From positions 1 through 64,000 of IMG/VR virus record IMGVR_UViG_3300031963_000102: a stretch of DNA of 64,000 nt. The stretch is one strand, 5' to 3'. Positions 28,185 to 36,397 of the stretch are shown here, one piece after another. The stretch is from a virus. Under the pieces are notes generated by a model. The model did no database searches. It saw only the letters and a program-made list of their open reading frames with translations, and was not told the origin of the DNA. Each line of letters opens with the position of its first letter. The first letter of the stretch is position 1. A program made the translations under genes and the position numbers.

Positions 28185-29697
28185 CAAGCTACGTTCTCAG
28201 CTGAGAACCATCATCCTTGCTGAGATAACAAAGTATCAGAAAGTAATGGGACAAGAGTTTCCTCGTTGGAAAGACCAGCTTGCGAAGCATGTCGACCAAG
28301 GAAACTTCGTGACTTTCACGGACATACCTGAGTTGAGCTTGAACCCTGTAAACAGCTATAGCACACCAACAGGCATCTACTGCTACGAACTAGCGACAGG
28401 TAAGATGTCAGGTTTCGGTACAACCAGACCATATGCTATCGTGTTCAGACCAAAGCCAGGGTTGAACATTCTGAAGCTCGGGGAATACTCGGAAGCACAG
28501 TTCGATGCTGACGCCAAGAAGTTGGAGACAGCTTTCACAGATGAAGACCTAGGTCCAACAGGGCCAACAAGACGCATGTACAAGCGCATGGCTTCCGAGA
28601 ATCCAGGAAGAGCGATATGGCATTTGACCGAATCATACTCTGAAAAGATACAACACGACAAGTATTACAAGTCATTGAACAATCCACGCAAGACTACTCC
28701 GGATGTTAGGAACGTGCCTCAGTCTGGAGAGAACGAGTGGACAAAGCTTTTTCTGAACGTGTTGGGATACCATGGAGTTATTGACCCAGGACTGTCCATC
28801 ATTCACGAGAACGAACCAGCACAAGCTGTGTTTTGGCACGCAGGGCTGCTTCAAGTTGTTGAATTTGTTCAGAAGAGCAGGAAGGGCTGGTCAGCCGACC
28901 ACCAGAACGAAAAGAACCCAACCCAGCAGAACCTCACGGCTTTCAAACAAGCCATAAATAGCGGAACAGTTGAAGGGTTGACATGGCCCGAGTTGTTGCC
29001 GTTCGACAACAAAACAGTCAAGAACGTCAACTTCAAGCACAGCGTGTTCACACCGAAGTCTATGGCTGGCTCAACCTTCGAGAACGTGTCCTTCATCGAC
29101 ACGGCGTTCTGGGCGTTCGGCTCGAAGGGTGCAGAGAACTGCACATTCAAGAATGTCAGAGCGGCATCAAGCGATCCGGATTCCTTCTTGAAGTTCTTGG
29201 GAAGACAAATAACCAACTGCACCTTCATTGATGTGCATGCGACTGGGTTTGCTCCGGGCAAGATCGTTGGGTCCAAGATAACCAACATGTCATTCTCAAA
29301 CGTCGCCAGTCCCAGGTCGGATGTTGTGACTTACGGTCTAGACACTATCAACGGTTTGCTGTTCTCCAAGTGTTTGTCCTCGAAGTTGAGGATGCAGTTC
29401 TCGGAAGGCTTAGCGAAGAACGTTGTGTTTGAAGGGTGCGAGCTCGGAGAGCTCTACATTTCTGAACAAGGGTTGTTCGACGCAGCGTTCAAGGACACCA
29501 CAATCAAGAACGTGTACTTGCACGGAGAACTACAGCTCAACAACGTTGACTTCACAGGGTTGAAGGTGTTGGGTAAGTTCTCTATGATTGTTGGAAACGA
29601 CTCGGTCATCAACAACGTCAAGCTCACAAGAGAGCTCTATGACAAGTTGGAAGCGGCAGAACCTATCAAGGCTAGACTCACCGTTGTTGATGGATGA
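28177..29697 (+). CDS. Trio protein 1: unknown N-terminal domain plus pentapeptide-like beta-helix
   Basis: 506 residues. Residues 11-70 include IILAEITKYQKVMG and LNPVNSYSTPTGIYCY. Residues about 84-95 read YAIVFRPKPGLN. Near 196-215, YHGVIDPGLSIIHENEPAQA is followed by VF. From about residue 270, short FxxxxF/Nxx repeats (TFENVSFIDTAF, NCTFKNVRA, NCTFIDVHA) form a pentapeptide-like right-handed helix to about 450. The GYxGVxD...EPxQAVF arrangement recalls the last strands of ADP-ribosyltransferase-fold domains, but no catalytic triad is certain. Two paralogs follow in tandem. Confidence 0.6.
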   Translation: MNDKLRSQLRTIILAEITKYQKVMGQEFPRWKDQLAKHVDQGNFVTFTDIPELSLNPVNSYSTPTGIYCYELATGKMSGFGTTRPYAIVFRPKPGLNILKLGEYSEAQFDADAKKLETAFTDEDLGPTGPTRRMYKRMASENPGRAIWHLTESYSEKIQHDKYYKSLNNPRKTTPDVRNVPQSGENEWTKLFLNVLGYHGVIDPGLSIIHENEPAQAVFWHAGLLQVVEFVQKSRKGWSADHQNEKNPTQQNLTAFKQAINSGTVEGLTWPELLPFDNKTVKNVNFKHSVFTPKSMAGSTFENVSFIDTAFWAFGSKGAENCTFKNVRAASSDPDSFLKFLGRQITNCTFIDVHATGFAPGKIVGSKITNMSFSNVASPRSDVVTYGLDTINGLLFSKCLSSKLRMQFSEGLAKNVVFEGCELGELYISEQGLFDAAFKDTTIKNVYLHGELQLNNVDFTGLKVLGKFSMIVGNDSVINNVKLTRELYDKLEAAEPIKARLTVVDG

Positions 29698-29703
29698 CAG
29701 AGC

Positions 29704-29725
29704 TCTAGTTATCAGGCATGAATGA
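29704..29725 (+). repeat. Conserved leader and start context, copy 2
   Basis: The same 22 bases as at 28163-28184, ending in ATGAATGA at the start of the second trio gene. Identity outside the coding region suggests recent duplication including the leader, or selection on it. Confidence 0.6.
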
Positions 29726-31307
29726 ATCTCAACGCCTTCAACTGAAGGCCATCATACTTGCTGAAATCAACAAGTACCAGAGGGTCACGGGTCAACGGTT
29801 TCCTCGCTGGAAGACCAAACTCAACCAGTACGTTGACAAGGGATACTTTGTCACGTTCACCTCTGTTCCAGAACTCAGTTTGAATCCTGTCAACGACTAC
29901 AACACTCCAACAGGCATCTACAGCTATCAGTTGGCAACAGGAAACAAAGTTGCTGACTTCGCAACGAACAGACAGTATGCTATCGTGTTCAAGCCGAAAC
30001 CAGGGTTGAACCTGTTGAACCTTCAGAAGTACAACCTAGGACAGTACGATGCTGACAAGCAGAAGCTGTTGAAGCTTTTGCCCGATCCAATGGTTGCTGG
30101 GTTCATTGAGGAAGCAGAAGAGAATGCCAAGGTTCAGAGCTACGGCGGTTATCTCTGGTACGTTACTCGTGCGATAGCCAACCAGCTAGAAAAGCACAAG
30201 GAAACCGCCAGAAGGAACAACACGGGCGAGATGTCGGTAAAGGACAAGAAAAAGGCTGTGTGGAATGACACTTCTCATTTGCAGCGTGTCATTCCGATAG
30301 ATGCGGCGAACGAGTGGACAAAGATACTCCGAAACACTCTGGGATACCATGGGGTAATCGATGAAGGTGACGGAATCATTCACTCGCACGAACCCGCTCA
30401 AGCCGTGTTCTGGGAGTCCAGGTACCTTGCCACAGTCGAGATGATTGAGAAGGAAAAGACCGAGTGGAGCCCAGACACACACTATGAACAGAACGACACC
30501 GAAGAGACACTAACAGCCTTCCGAATGCAGCTGAAGGCCGGAACAGTTGAAGGTCTCACATGGCCTTCGGACATACCATTCAAGGGCAAGACTTTGAAGA
30601 ACGTGACTCTTCGAAACGCTGCGTTCAGGCCGTCAACGATGGAAGGTGCTACTGTGCAGAACGTAAGGTTCATGAACAGTAAGTTCGGAGTTGCCAACGC
30701 CTACGAAGGCTTGTACAAGGCTACACTGAGCAACGTGTCCGTTCAACTCGACAAGGCATCGTCTTCCAACCCGATGCTCGGGGACAGGGTGGATACATGC
30801 AAGCTAGAAAACATCCATGGCAAAGGGACAGCTCCCATGGGTAGGATATATCAAACAACCATCAACAACTTGTCTGTTGAAGACTTCTATCTACAATCCC
30901 GATTGATCTGCACGCTTCACAAGTGCAACGTCGACGGGTACATGATGAAGGGATGTAGCTCCATGTCCTATAACTTGGAGTTCGAGGCGTCCACAATAGA
31001 AAACCTTGTGATAGACGACTGCAAGCTTGGAACGGTACACTTTGACACGTCGTACCTTACCGACGCAGTGTTCAAGGACACAAGGCTCGACTTCTTGGTG
31101 CTGGTAGCTACTAATCTTACCAATGTCGACCTGACAGGACTAACAGTAATTCATGCGCTTCGTGCTTTGCGCTATAATGCCGCATCAGTTGCCAAAATCC
31201 ACAACGTCAAGGTCACAAGAGAACTGTTCAACAAGATAGACGGTCCCGAAGAGTTCAAGAGCAAGCTTACCGTCGTCGATGCTCCTGCCACTTCGCCTGC
31301 AGTCTAG
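29718..31307 (+). CDS. Trio protein 2: unknown N-terminal domain plus pentapeptide-like beta-helix
   Basis: 529 residues. It is clearly paralogous to the previous gene: ILAEINKYQRVTGQRFPRW, LNPVNDYNTPTGIYSYQL, YAIVFKPKPGLN, YHGVIDEGDGIIHSHEPAQA. The beta-helix repeats run from about residue 290 (TLKNVTLRNAAF, TVQNVRFMNSKF, TIENLVIDDCKL). The linker between the halves has a charged insertion around residues 160-200. The stop lies 41 bases before the third copy. Confidence 0.6.
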   Translation: MNESQRLQLKAIILAEINKYQRVTGQRFPRWKTKLNQYVDKGYFVTFTSVPELSLNPVNDYNTPTGIYSYQLATGNKVADFATNRQYAIVFKPKPGLNLLNLQKYNLGQYDADKQKLLKLLPDPMVAGFIEEAEENAKVQSYGGYLWYVTRAIANQLEKHKETARRNNTGEMSVKDKKKAVWNDTSHLQRVIPIDAANEWTKILRNTLGYHGVIDEGDGIIHSHEPAQAVFWESRYLATVEMIEKEKTEWSPDTHYEQNDTEETLTAFRMQLKAGTVEGLTWPSDIPFKGKTLKNVTLRNAAFRPSTMEGATVQNVRFMNSKFGVANAYEGLYKATLSNVSVQLDKASSSNPMLGDRVDTCKLENIHGKGTAPMGRIYQTTINNLSVEDFYLQSRLICTLHKCNVDGYMMKGCSSMSYNLEFEASTIENLVIDDCKLGTVHFDTSYLTDAVFKDTRLDFLVLVATNLTNVDLTGLTVIHALRALRYNAASVAKIHNVKVTRELFNKIDGPEEFKSKLTVVDAPATSPAV

Positions 31308-31348
31308 GATACCCGTTCCTGCCCCTATACGCCCCAACAGAGCCATCC

Positions 31349-33013
31349 ATGAACAAGAACAACCTAACCCTCAAGCAAGCACTGAAGTCGATTGTACTGG
31401 CAGAGATAACCCGCTACAAGAAAGAGATGGGAGTGCAGCCACCGAACTGGTCAGCAAGACTGAATGTCTATGCCAACCAGCCCGGATACTTCATGACCTT
31501 CGTTTCCATTCCGAAGCTGGGCATCAACCCTGTGAACACGTATGGAACTCCTACCGGCATCTACGCTTACCCTATCCTTCAAGGAACGGACAGCGATTTT
31601 GCCAGAGAGAAGAAGTACGTCATCGTGTTCAAGCCCAAACCAGGAGTGAAGCTGTTGAGTATGCAGGAGTACACAGAAGAACAGCTGACGGCTGACATCA
31701 ACACACTCTGGAGCAAGTATGCCAAGGTGTTCTCGGAAGAAATGGCTATGCCAAGCATTTCTCATGTGCTGGCCAGAGCAAAAAAGGATGCAATTGTTGT
31801 GGCCAAGAAGGCTCAGAGCATAAGCTATCTGTGGTTCGTGACAAGGTGGTTGGCCATCTCAACGAACAAGCTCAAGTACGGCAAGAAAGCAAAAGAGAAG
31901 GCGGGAAGCGATGACGGCTGGAACGACAACTGGCAAGAAGAGAACCCAAGGAAGATTGAAGCCGTAGCTCCAAACGAGTGGGCAAGAATACTTCGTAATG
32001 ACTTGGGCTATCAGGGTGTTGTTGACATGGGCTATGGATTGATTCATGAGAGCGAACGCTATCAAGCCGTGTTCTTCTCTGCATCTACCCTGGACACTGT
32101 TGAGCTCATTCAGAAGCCGTCAGAAGAGGACAAGCCAGGAACGCCAACATACATCGTTCCTGGCGAAGAAACGAAGCAGCTTCACGCCATGGTTGCCGCA
32201 GGACAAGACTTGAAGGAATTCCCTGTAAACTTCAAGGTGAGCGTCCAGAACTTCTCAGGCAAGACCCTGAAGGGGCTCACAACCACAGATAAAGATGGCT
32301 TTATCTACGGCAACACGTTCCAGGGTTCGAGCCTTGTTGGTTGGAGATTCAAGAGCGGAACCTTCGCCGCCAACAACCTGCGAAGCGCCAAACTCAAGAA
32401 CGTAATCTTCGGTGGCCAGGAACAAGGTCAGGGCATGAAGCTCTACAGAAACAAGTTCATCAACACAACGATGGATGGTATATCTCTTCATCACGTCAAC
32501 GTGAACTCTGACACGTATGGAGGCTCTGCTATATCCAACTTGGGCGTTATGGGTTCGTACTTTTCAAACGCCAACATCAGAGGTGCAAAAATCAACAGCT
32601 TCACCGTAAGCGAAACAACCTTCGGTGCTTGCGACATTGAGTTGTCAACATTTAGCAACGGTGAGTTCTTTACTTGCCAGTTCAGAGATATGTCGGCAGG
32701 CTCAACACATGATGCAACCAACGGCATCAACTGCTCGGACGTAAAGTTCAAAAACACCAGCTTTGGCGACTGCTACTTCAGATTCTTGTCGGCAACGAAC
32801 GTTGTGTTCGAAGGGTGTATTTTCAGTGGAGGCAGCCTTGTGTTCAACGGCGACGTGTCAACCGTCAAGCTCTCGAACGTTGCTTTTATCAACAAAGTGT
32901 CAATGCACCAAGACACATACGACAAGCTGTTGGCTAACAATCCCGAGCTGGAAGAGGCTAAGGCCGAGAAGGGCATTGTAACGTACAGCCTAAAGGCTAA
33001 AGCAACTGGTTGA
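31349..33013 (+). CDS. Trio protein 3: unknown N-terminal domain plus pentapeptide-like beta-helix
   Basis: 554 residues, the most diverged of the three. It keeps IVLAEITRYKKEMG, INPVNTYGTPTGIYAYPI, YVIVFKPKPGVK and GVVDMGYGLIHESERYQAVF. Here the EPxQ position reads ERYQ. The helix part has KLKNVIFGG, DVKFKNTSFGDCYF and NVVFEGCIFSGG. The leader differs from the other two genes. Its 3' end overlaps the 3' end of the convergent minus-strand gene by 17 bases, leaving no room for a terminator between the two units. Confidence 0.6.
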   Translation: MNKNNLTLKQALKSIVLAEITRYKKEMGVQPPNWSARLNVYANQPGYFMTFVSIPKLGINPVNTYGTPTGIYAYPILQGTDSDFAREKKYVIVFKPKPGVKLLSMQEYTEEQLTADINTLWSKYAKVFSEEMAMPSISHVLARAKKDAIVVAKKAQSISYLWFVTRWLAISTNKLKYGKKAKEKAGSDDGWNDNWQEENPRKIEAVAPNEWARILRNDLGYQGVVDMGYGLIHESERYQAVFFSASTLDTVELIQKPSEEDKPGTPTYIVPGEETKQLHAMVAAGQDLKEFPVNFKVSVQNFSGKTLKGLTTTDKDGFIYGNTFQGSSLVGWRFKSGTFAANNLRSAKLKNVIFGGQEQGQGMKLYRNKFINTTMDGISLHHVNVNSDTYGGSAISNLGVMGSYFSNANIRGAKINSFTVSETTFGACDIELSTFSNGEFFTCQFRDMSAGSTHDATNGINCSDVKFKNTSFGDCYFRFLSATNVVFEGCIFSGGSLVFNGDVSTVKLSNVAFINKVSMHQDTYDKLLANNPELEEAKAEKGIVTYSLKAKATG

Positions 33014-33722
33014 GAGAGTCTTCGAAGCCAACCTTCTTGCTGAACCTGCTCTCTTCAATGACTCCTGGCAAGTAGAACCCTGTGATGGCAACAGGACCGA
33101 AGCTCATCACTTCGTACTCTTTCCAGCCTTCTGTTTCGTTCTCGTGCCCCAACAGCACAGCAAGAGATGGGTTGCCAAAGAGCTTGTTGCTCTTGTTTGA
33201 AGTCTCGGCGGTGAAGATAACAGGAACAACGCCGGTAATAGGGGCGTTCTGCTTGTATGCATACACTCTGGCAAACTCAACAGCAACTTTCGGAGACGTA
33301 GTCCAACTCTGAATGGGAGAGCCTGCTTCGCCTTTCGGCGTCAACTTACCAACCAGGGAAACCTTTCTTGGTTGTGACCTGTTCTCAGAAGCATACCAGT
33401 CATCCAGAGACGGAACACCTGCCTTCTCTAGCATGGGTGCCAGCTGAGCAACATCAATACGTATGCCCCTGTAGATAACGACACCTTCAGGTGGTCCCAG
33501 AAACCTCTTGTAGTTGCCTAGCTTTACTTGTTTCAGAATGTCTGGTACCTGTTGGACCAACGGCATGTCACGACGAGAGCTGTTGTAGTGGCCATCCAAG
33601 GCCGTATACAAGTCATCTTCTTTCTTCGTGTTCGGTTCATCCGGAAGGCCCTCTTCCTTTCGAACAGGAGCAAACAGGTATTGCCCGAAGATATCATCTG
33701 GTTTTGCTTCCGGAGATGTCAT
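32997..33722 (-). CDS. ADP-ribosyltransferase 3 of 3 (R-S-ExE type)
   Basis: 241 residues. The arginine-specific ADP-ribosyltransferase triad is visible: VVIYRG with R85, SWTTSPKVAVEFA with T142/S143, and KEYEVMSFG with E202-x-E204. T4 Alt, ModA and ModB belong to this class and modify host RNA polymerase and other proteins with NAD. The N-terminus PEAKPDDIFGQYLF is shared with the next two genes. The start overlaps the upstream gene's stop (ATGA). It is the last gene of the long minus-strand unit. Confidence 0.75.
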   Translation of the reverse strand: MTSPEAKPDDIFGQYLFAPVRKEEGLPDEPNTKKEDDLYTALDGHYNSSRRDMPLVQQVPDILKQVKLGNYKRFLGPPEGVVIYRGIRIDVAQLAPMLEKAGVPSLDDWYASENRSQPRKVSLVGKLTPKGEAGSPIQSWTTSPKVAVEFARVYAYKQNAPITGVVPVIFTAETSNKSNKLFGNPSLAVLLGHENETEGWKEYEVMSFGPVAITGFYLPGVIEESRFSKKVGFEDSLNQLL

Positions 33723-34420
33723 TCTAGCCCCAGCACTCTCAAGTCAGAAACATCGAACTTGTACATGCTATAGCCGCCAGCGTTGACAACGGGAGCTATC
33801 ACAATCTTGTCGTAGATGACCGTTCCGTAGCTCAGCGTTTCTCTTTCGTCATCGATGTCTGGGTTCAGTGTGTCGTATACCTTCGGATTCCCGAGGAACA
33901 TGTTCCCTCGCCTCGCAGGGTTAGCAATGAACAACACAGGAATAGTGTCGCTTGACCAAGCTGTCCAACCTGAGAACGTAATAGCGATTTCCGGACTCAT
34001 GGACCAACCCTGAAGAGGAGACTTCACAGGTTCCATCTTGCCCGGACCAACGATGATTCGTGCTGGTGTTTCATCTCCTGTCAGCTTGAACTGTTGTTGC
34101 AGCGTAGGCAGCTTCTTCTTTTTCAGCAAGGCGTCAATCTTCGTCCTGCCAATGTTCAAGCCTCTGTATACCATCATCTTGGGTGGAGCCAACAGGGGCT
34201 TGTACTTCCCAGCTTTCAACAACGCAAACAACTCAGGCATCCGTTTCGCCAACGCCGGTTTCTTGTTGTCTTCGTAGTATTCAATGAAGTCGCCGCCAAC
34301 ACTGTCTTCTTCAGCCGTGTTGTCTTCCACAGCCTTGATGTCCTTCCTGTCATTTGCAAACAGGTATTGACCGAAGATGTCGGTCGGTAACGCTTCTGGT
34401 TTTGGTGTTGTCTTTGCCAT
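33719..34420 (-). CDS. ADP-ribosyltransferase 2 of 3 (R-S-ExE type)
   Basis: 233 residues. Motifs: MMVYRGLNI (R86), LQGWSMSPEIAITFS (S140/S142) and DERETLSYGTV (E192-x-E194). The N-terminus carries LPTDIFGQYLFANDRK, matching its two neighbours. An acidic linker (VEDNTAEEDSVGGD) separates this tag from the catalytic domain. The aligned triad in all three copies suggests each is active rather than decaying. Confidence 0.75.
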   Translation of the reverse strand: MAKTTPKPEALPTDIFGQYLFANDRKDIKAVEDNTAEEDSVGGDFIEYYEDNKKPALAKRMPELFALLKAGKYKPLLAPPKMMVYRGLNIGRTKIDALLKKKKLPTLQQQFKLTGDETPARIIVGPGKMEPVKSPLQGWSMSPEIAITFSGWTAWSSDTIPVLFIANPARRGNMFLGNPKVYDTLNPDIDDERETLSYGTVIYDKIVIAPVVNAGGYSMYKFDVSDLRVLGLE

Positions 34421-34436
34421 GATGACTGTGTTTCCT

Positions 34437-35144
34437 TCAGAGTTGCTGGGCTAGCTTTACGAGCTCATCTGTATCCATTGATGAAAAATTAGCAAAACTC
34501 GGCTCGTAGACGTACGTTCGAGGCAACAGAAACCCGTCAATCTCAACGTTCCCATAGCTCAAGACTTCTTGCTCATTTGCAACGGCGGGAGAAATCGTTT
34601 TTGTGAGCACAGGGTTTCCGAAGAACTGGTTTCCTTGTGCGTTGGTTCTAGCAACGAAGATAACTGGCGTGCGATCTCGCCCGCTCTGCGGGATTCCCAC
34701 GCCCGAGCTAAACGTCATCGCTATACCCATGGAAAGTGTCCAACCCTGAATCAATGATGTCGTTGGTCTTAGTTTCCCTGGAATGTCGATGGCCATGTAC
34801 TTTTTTGCTTGTCCGGAATTCCTGTACTGGTCAATGGTCTTGTACCCGTACTTGACCAGAATCTTGTCAAGCATGGACTTCTGAACATTGAGCCCTCTGT
34901 AGACGATAGCATCAGGAGGAGCCAGCAGCGCTTGATAGTTCCCGGCTTCGATTTGCTTGAGAACATCCGGAACCATGGCCTGAACTTGAAGCTTGCTGTT
35001 GTTTTCGTAATAGTTCTTCAAGGCATCCCTTAGTTTCCATTCCGGCTCTGTGTCCAGTTCCTTCACCTTGCTGAGCTCTCGACGGTTTCTCGGAAACAAA
35101 TACTGTCCGAAGATGTCATCTGGTTTTGCTTCTGGAGTTGGCAT
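34437..35144 (-). CDS. ADP-ribosyltransferase 1 of 3 (R-S-ExE type)
   Basis: 235 residues. Motifs: AIVYRGLNV (R83), IQGWTLSMGIAMTFS (T136/S138) and NEQEVLSYGNVEI (E181-x-E183). The start is MPTPEAKPDDIFGQYLFPRN, nearly identical to the 32997 gene (PEAKPDDIFGQYLF). It follows the ParB-like gene by 15 bases and precedes the second copy by 16 bases, so the three form one operon. Confidence 0.75.
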   Translation of the reverse strand: MPTPEAKPDDIFGQYLFPRNRRELSKVKELDTEPEWKLRDALKNYYENNSKLQVQAMVPDVLKQIEAGNYQALLAPPDAIVYRGLNVQKSMLDKILVKYGYKTIDQYRNSGQAKKYMAIDIPGKLRPTTSLIQGWTLSMGIAMTFSSGVGIPQSGRDRTPVIFVARTNAQGNQFFGNPVLTKTISPAVANEQEVLSYGNVEIDGFLLPRTYVYEPSFANFSSMDTDELVKLAQQL

Positions 35145-35159
35145 GATGTCCCAGCTTTC

Positions 35160-35837
35160 TCACTTCACTGCTTTTGTGACTTTTTGAACGAAGCCACCAA
35201 GAGACTGGTTGAATGCCTGAAGCATGTTGATGTCTTGCTTTCTGCGCAGTGCCTTAGCAAGAGCACGAAGGGACTCAATGGTCTGGTCAGCTTCTTTCGT
35301 CGCTTGATCCAACTTCGCTGAGTTGTGCATCTCAACATCCCCACGATCGTAGTCCTCTTTCAACGCTTCCGCAACACACTCTTGAATGAGCTTGACGAGT
35401 TCAGACTTCTTCATGTTCAACTCCTGTAGTCCTTTTTGTTTTAGCTCCCATGTGGGCACACGAAGCCCGAGAGCATTAGCTATATTCACACGGCCTCTGC
35501 CGTCACCGATGGTTGTTATGTCTGAGGTGGTGACAACAACAACAGGAGGAATGGATCCTTGTGCAATCCATTGTGCTGCTCGCTGAGCCCACGCCTTTCC
35601 TCTGAAGGTATTCAAGGCGTTCAACTTTTCTGTTGTGTCCATACCTTCGAAGCCAGCTGAATCCAAGTCCAACCACGCATCAATGTCATCGTATTGACGG
35701 AGGTCATCCACCGACAGAACACCAAGAAAGCTCAGGTTGAAATCTCTTAGGGCTAACGGCTGGTCGCTGAAGTCAGAAACGTGTTCGATAGCATCTTGCA
35801 AATCACGAGCTGACGGTTTTTGTGTGTCATCGCTCAT
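35160..35837 (-). CDS. ParB-like domain protein
   Basis: 225 residues. IPPVVVVTTSDITTIGDGRG at residues 96-114, then RVNIANALGLRVPTWEL, matches the ParB/sulfiredoxin-like fold: a strand, then GDGRxRxxxAxxLG, then a VPxxEL strand. The C-terminal 100 residues are helical and charged, and may mediate oligomer or partner binding. Such domains occur in phage nucleases, ATPases and modification-related proteins, so no single function follows. It is coupled to the Dps-like gene upstream (ATGA at 35834-35837). Confidence 0.65.
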   Translation of the reverse strand: MSDDTQKPSARDLQDAIEHVSDFSDQPLALRDFNLSFLGVLSVDDLRQYDDIDAWLDLDSAGFEGMDTTEKLNALNTFRGKAWAQRAAQWIAQGSIPPVVVVTTSDITTIGDGRGRVNIANALGLRVPTWELKQKGLQELNMKKSELVKLIQECVAEALKEDYDRGDVEMHNSAKLDQATKEADQTIESLRALAKALRRKQDINMLQAFNQSLGGFVQKVTKAVK

Positions 35838-36370
35838 TGCTCTTTCCCTGTTGTAGCTGCCACCTTCGACTTCCGCTGTTGAACGACGGCTTGCTGCAGC
35901 AGGTACACATGGCTCTCGTGTGTATCGAGGATTCCAGCTATCATGTTCTCAAGTCCTGGAGACTTGTTCCCAAGGGAACCAACCAGTTCTTTTCCTAGTT
36001 CGAGGTATACCTTCTCTGCAAGCAGAGATACCACGAGATAGGACAGTCCAGGCTTGGTTACCTTTTCCATGAACTTCTTGACAGCTGCTACCCTTGCGAA
36101 GTAGTTGGTGAGTTTCGGATCGTTGGACAGTCCGATGAGCTTCTCTCCAACAAGGTCAACCTCTGGAGCTATTCCCTCATATAGCCTCTGAAACAGAAGG
36201 TGGTTGCCATAAAACTCATGACCGGCTGTCTGCCAGTGATGGCTGTGATGGATCATCTGGAGTGCCTCTGTAACGGCCAAGAAGGCGGCAAGAGGCGACC
36301 ATTCAGAGTTGCCAAACAGTTGGGAGCATTCCTTCAGTGAAGGCGCTGCAGAGTGTCCTGGGGTGTGCAT
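35834..36370 (-). CDS. Dps/ferritin-like protein
   Basis: 178 residues. HHWQTAGHEFYGNHLLFQRL followed by YEGIAPEVDLVGEK is the Dps ferroxidase helix pair. Aligned with E. coli Dps, the ligands are H45, H57, D72 and E76, but the fifth position is Q61 where Dps has Asp. Helical stretches continue to about residue 160. Dps proteins bind iron at dimer interfaces, remove peroxide and can coat DNA. Packing or protecting phage DNA during oxidative stress is an inference. The Gln substitution may weaken iron oxidation. Confidence 0.65.
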   Translation of the reverse strand: MHTPGHSAAPSLKECSQLFGNSEWSPLAAFLAVTEALQMIHHSHHWQTAGHEFYGNHLLFQRLYEGIAPEVDLVGEKLIGLSNDPKLTNYFARVAAVKKFMEKVTKPGLSYLVVSLLAEKVYLELGKELVGSLGNKSPGLENMIAGILDTHESHVYLLQQAVVQQRKSKVAATTGKEQ

Positions 36371-36397
36371 GTCATATAGATATGCACAGACGAAGCC

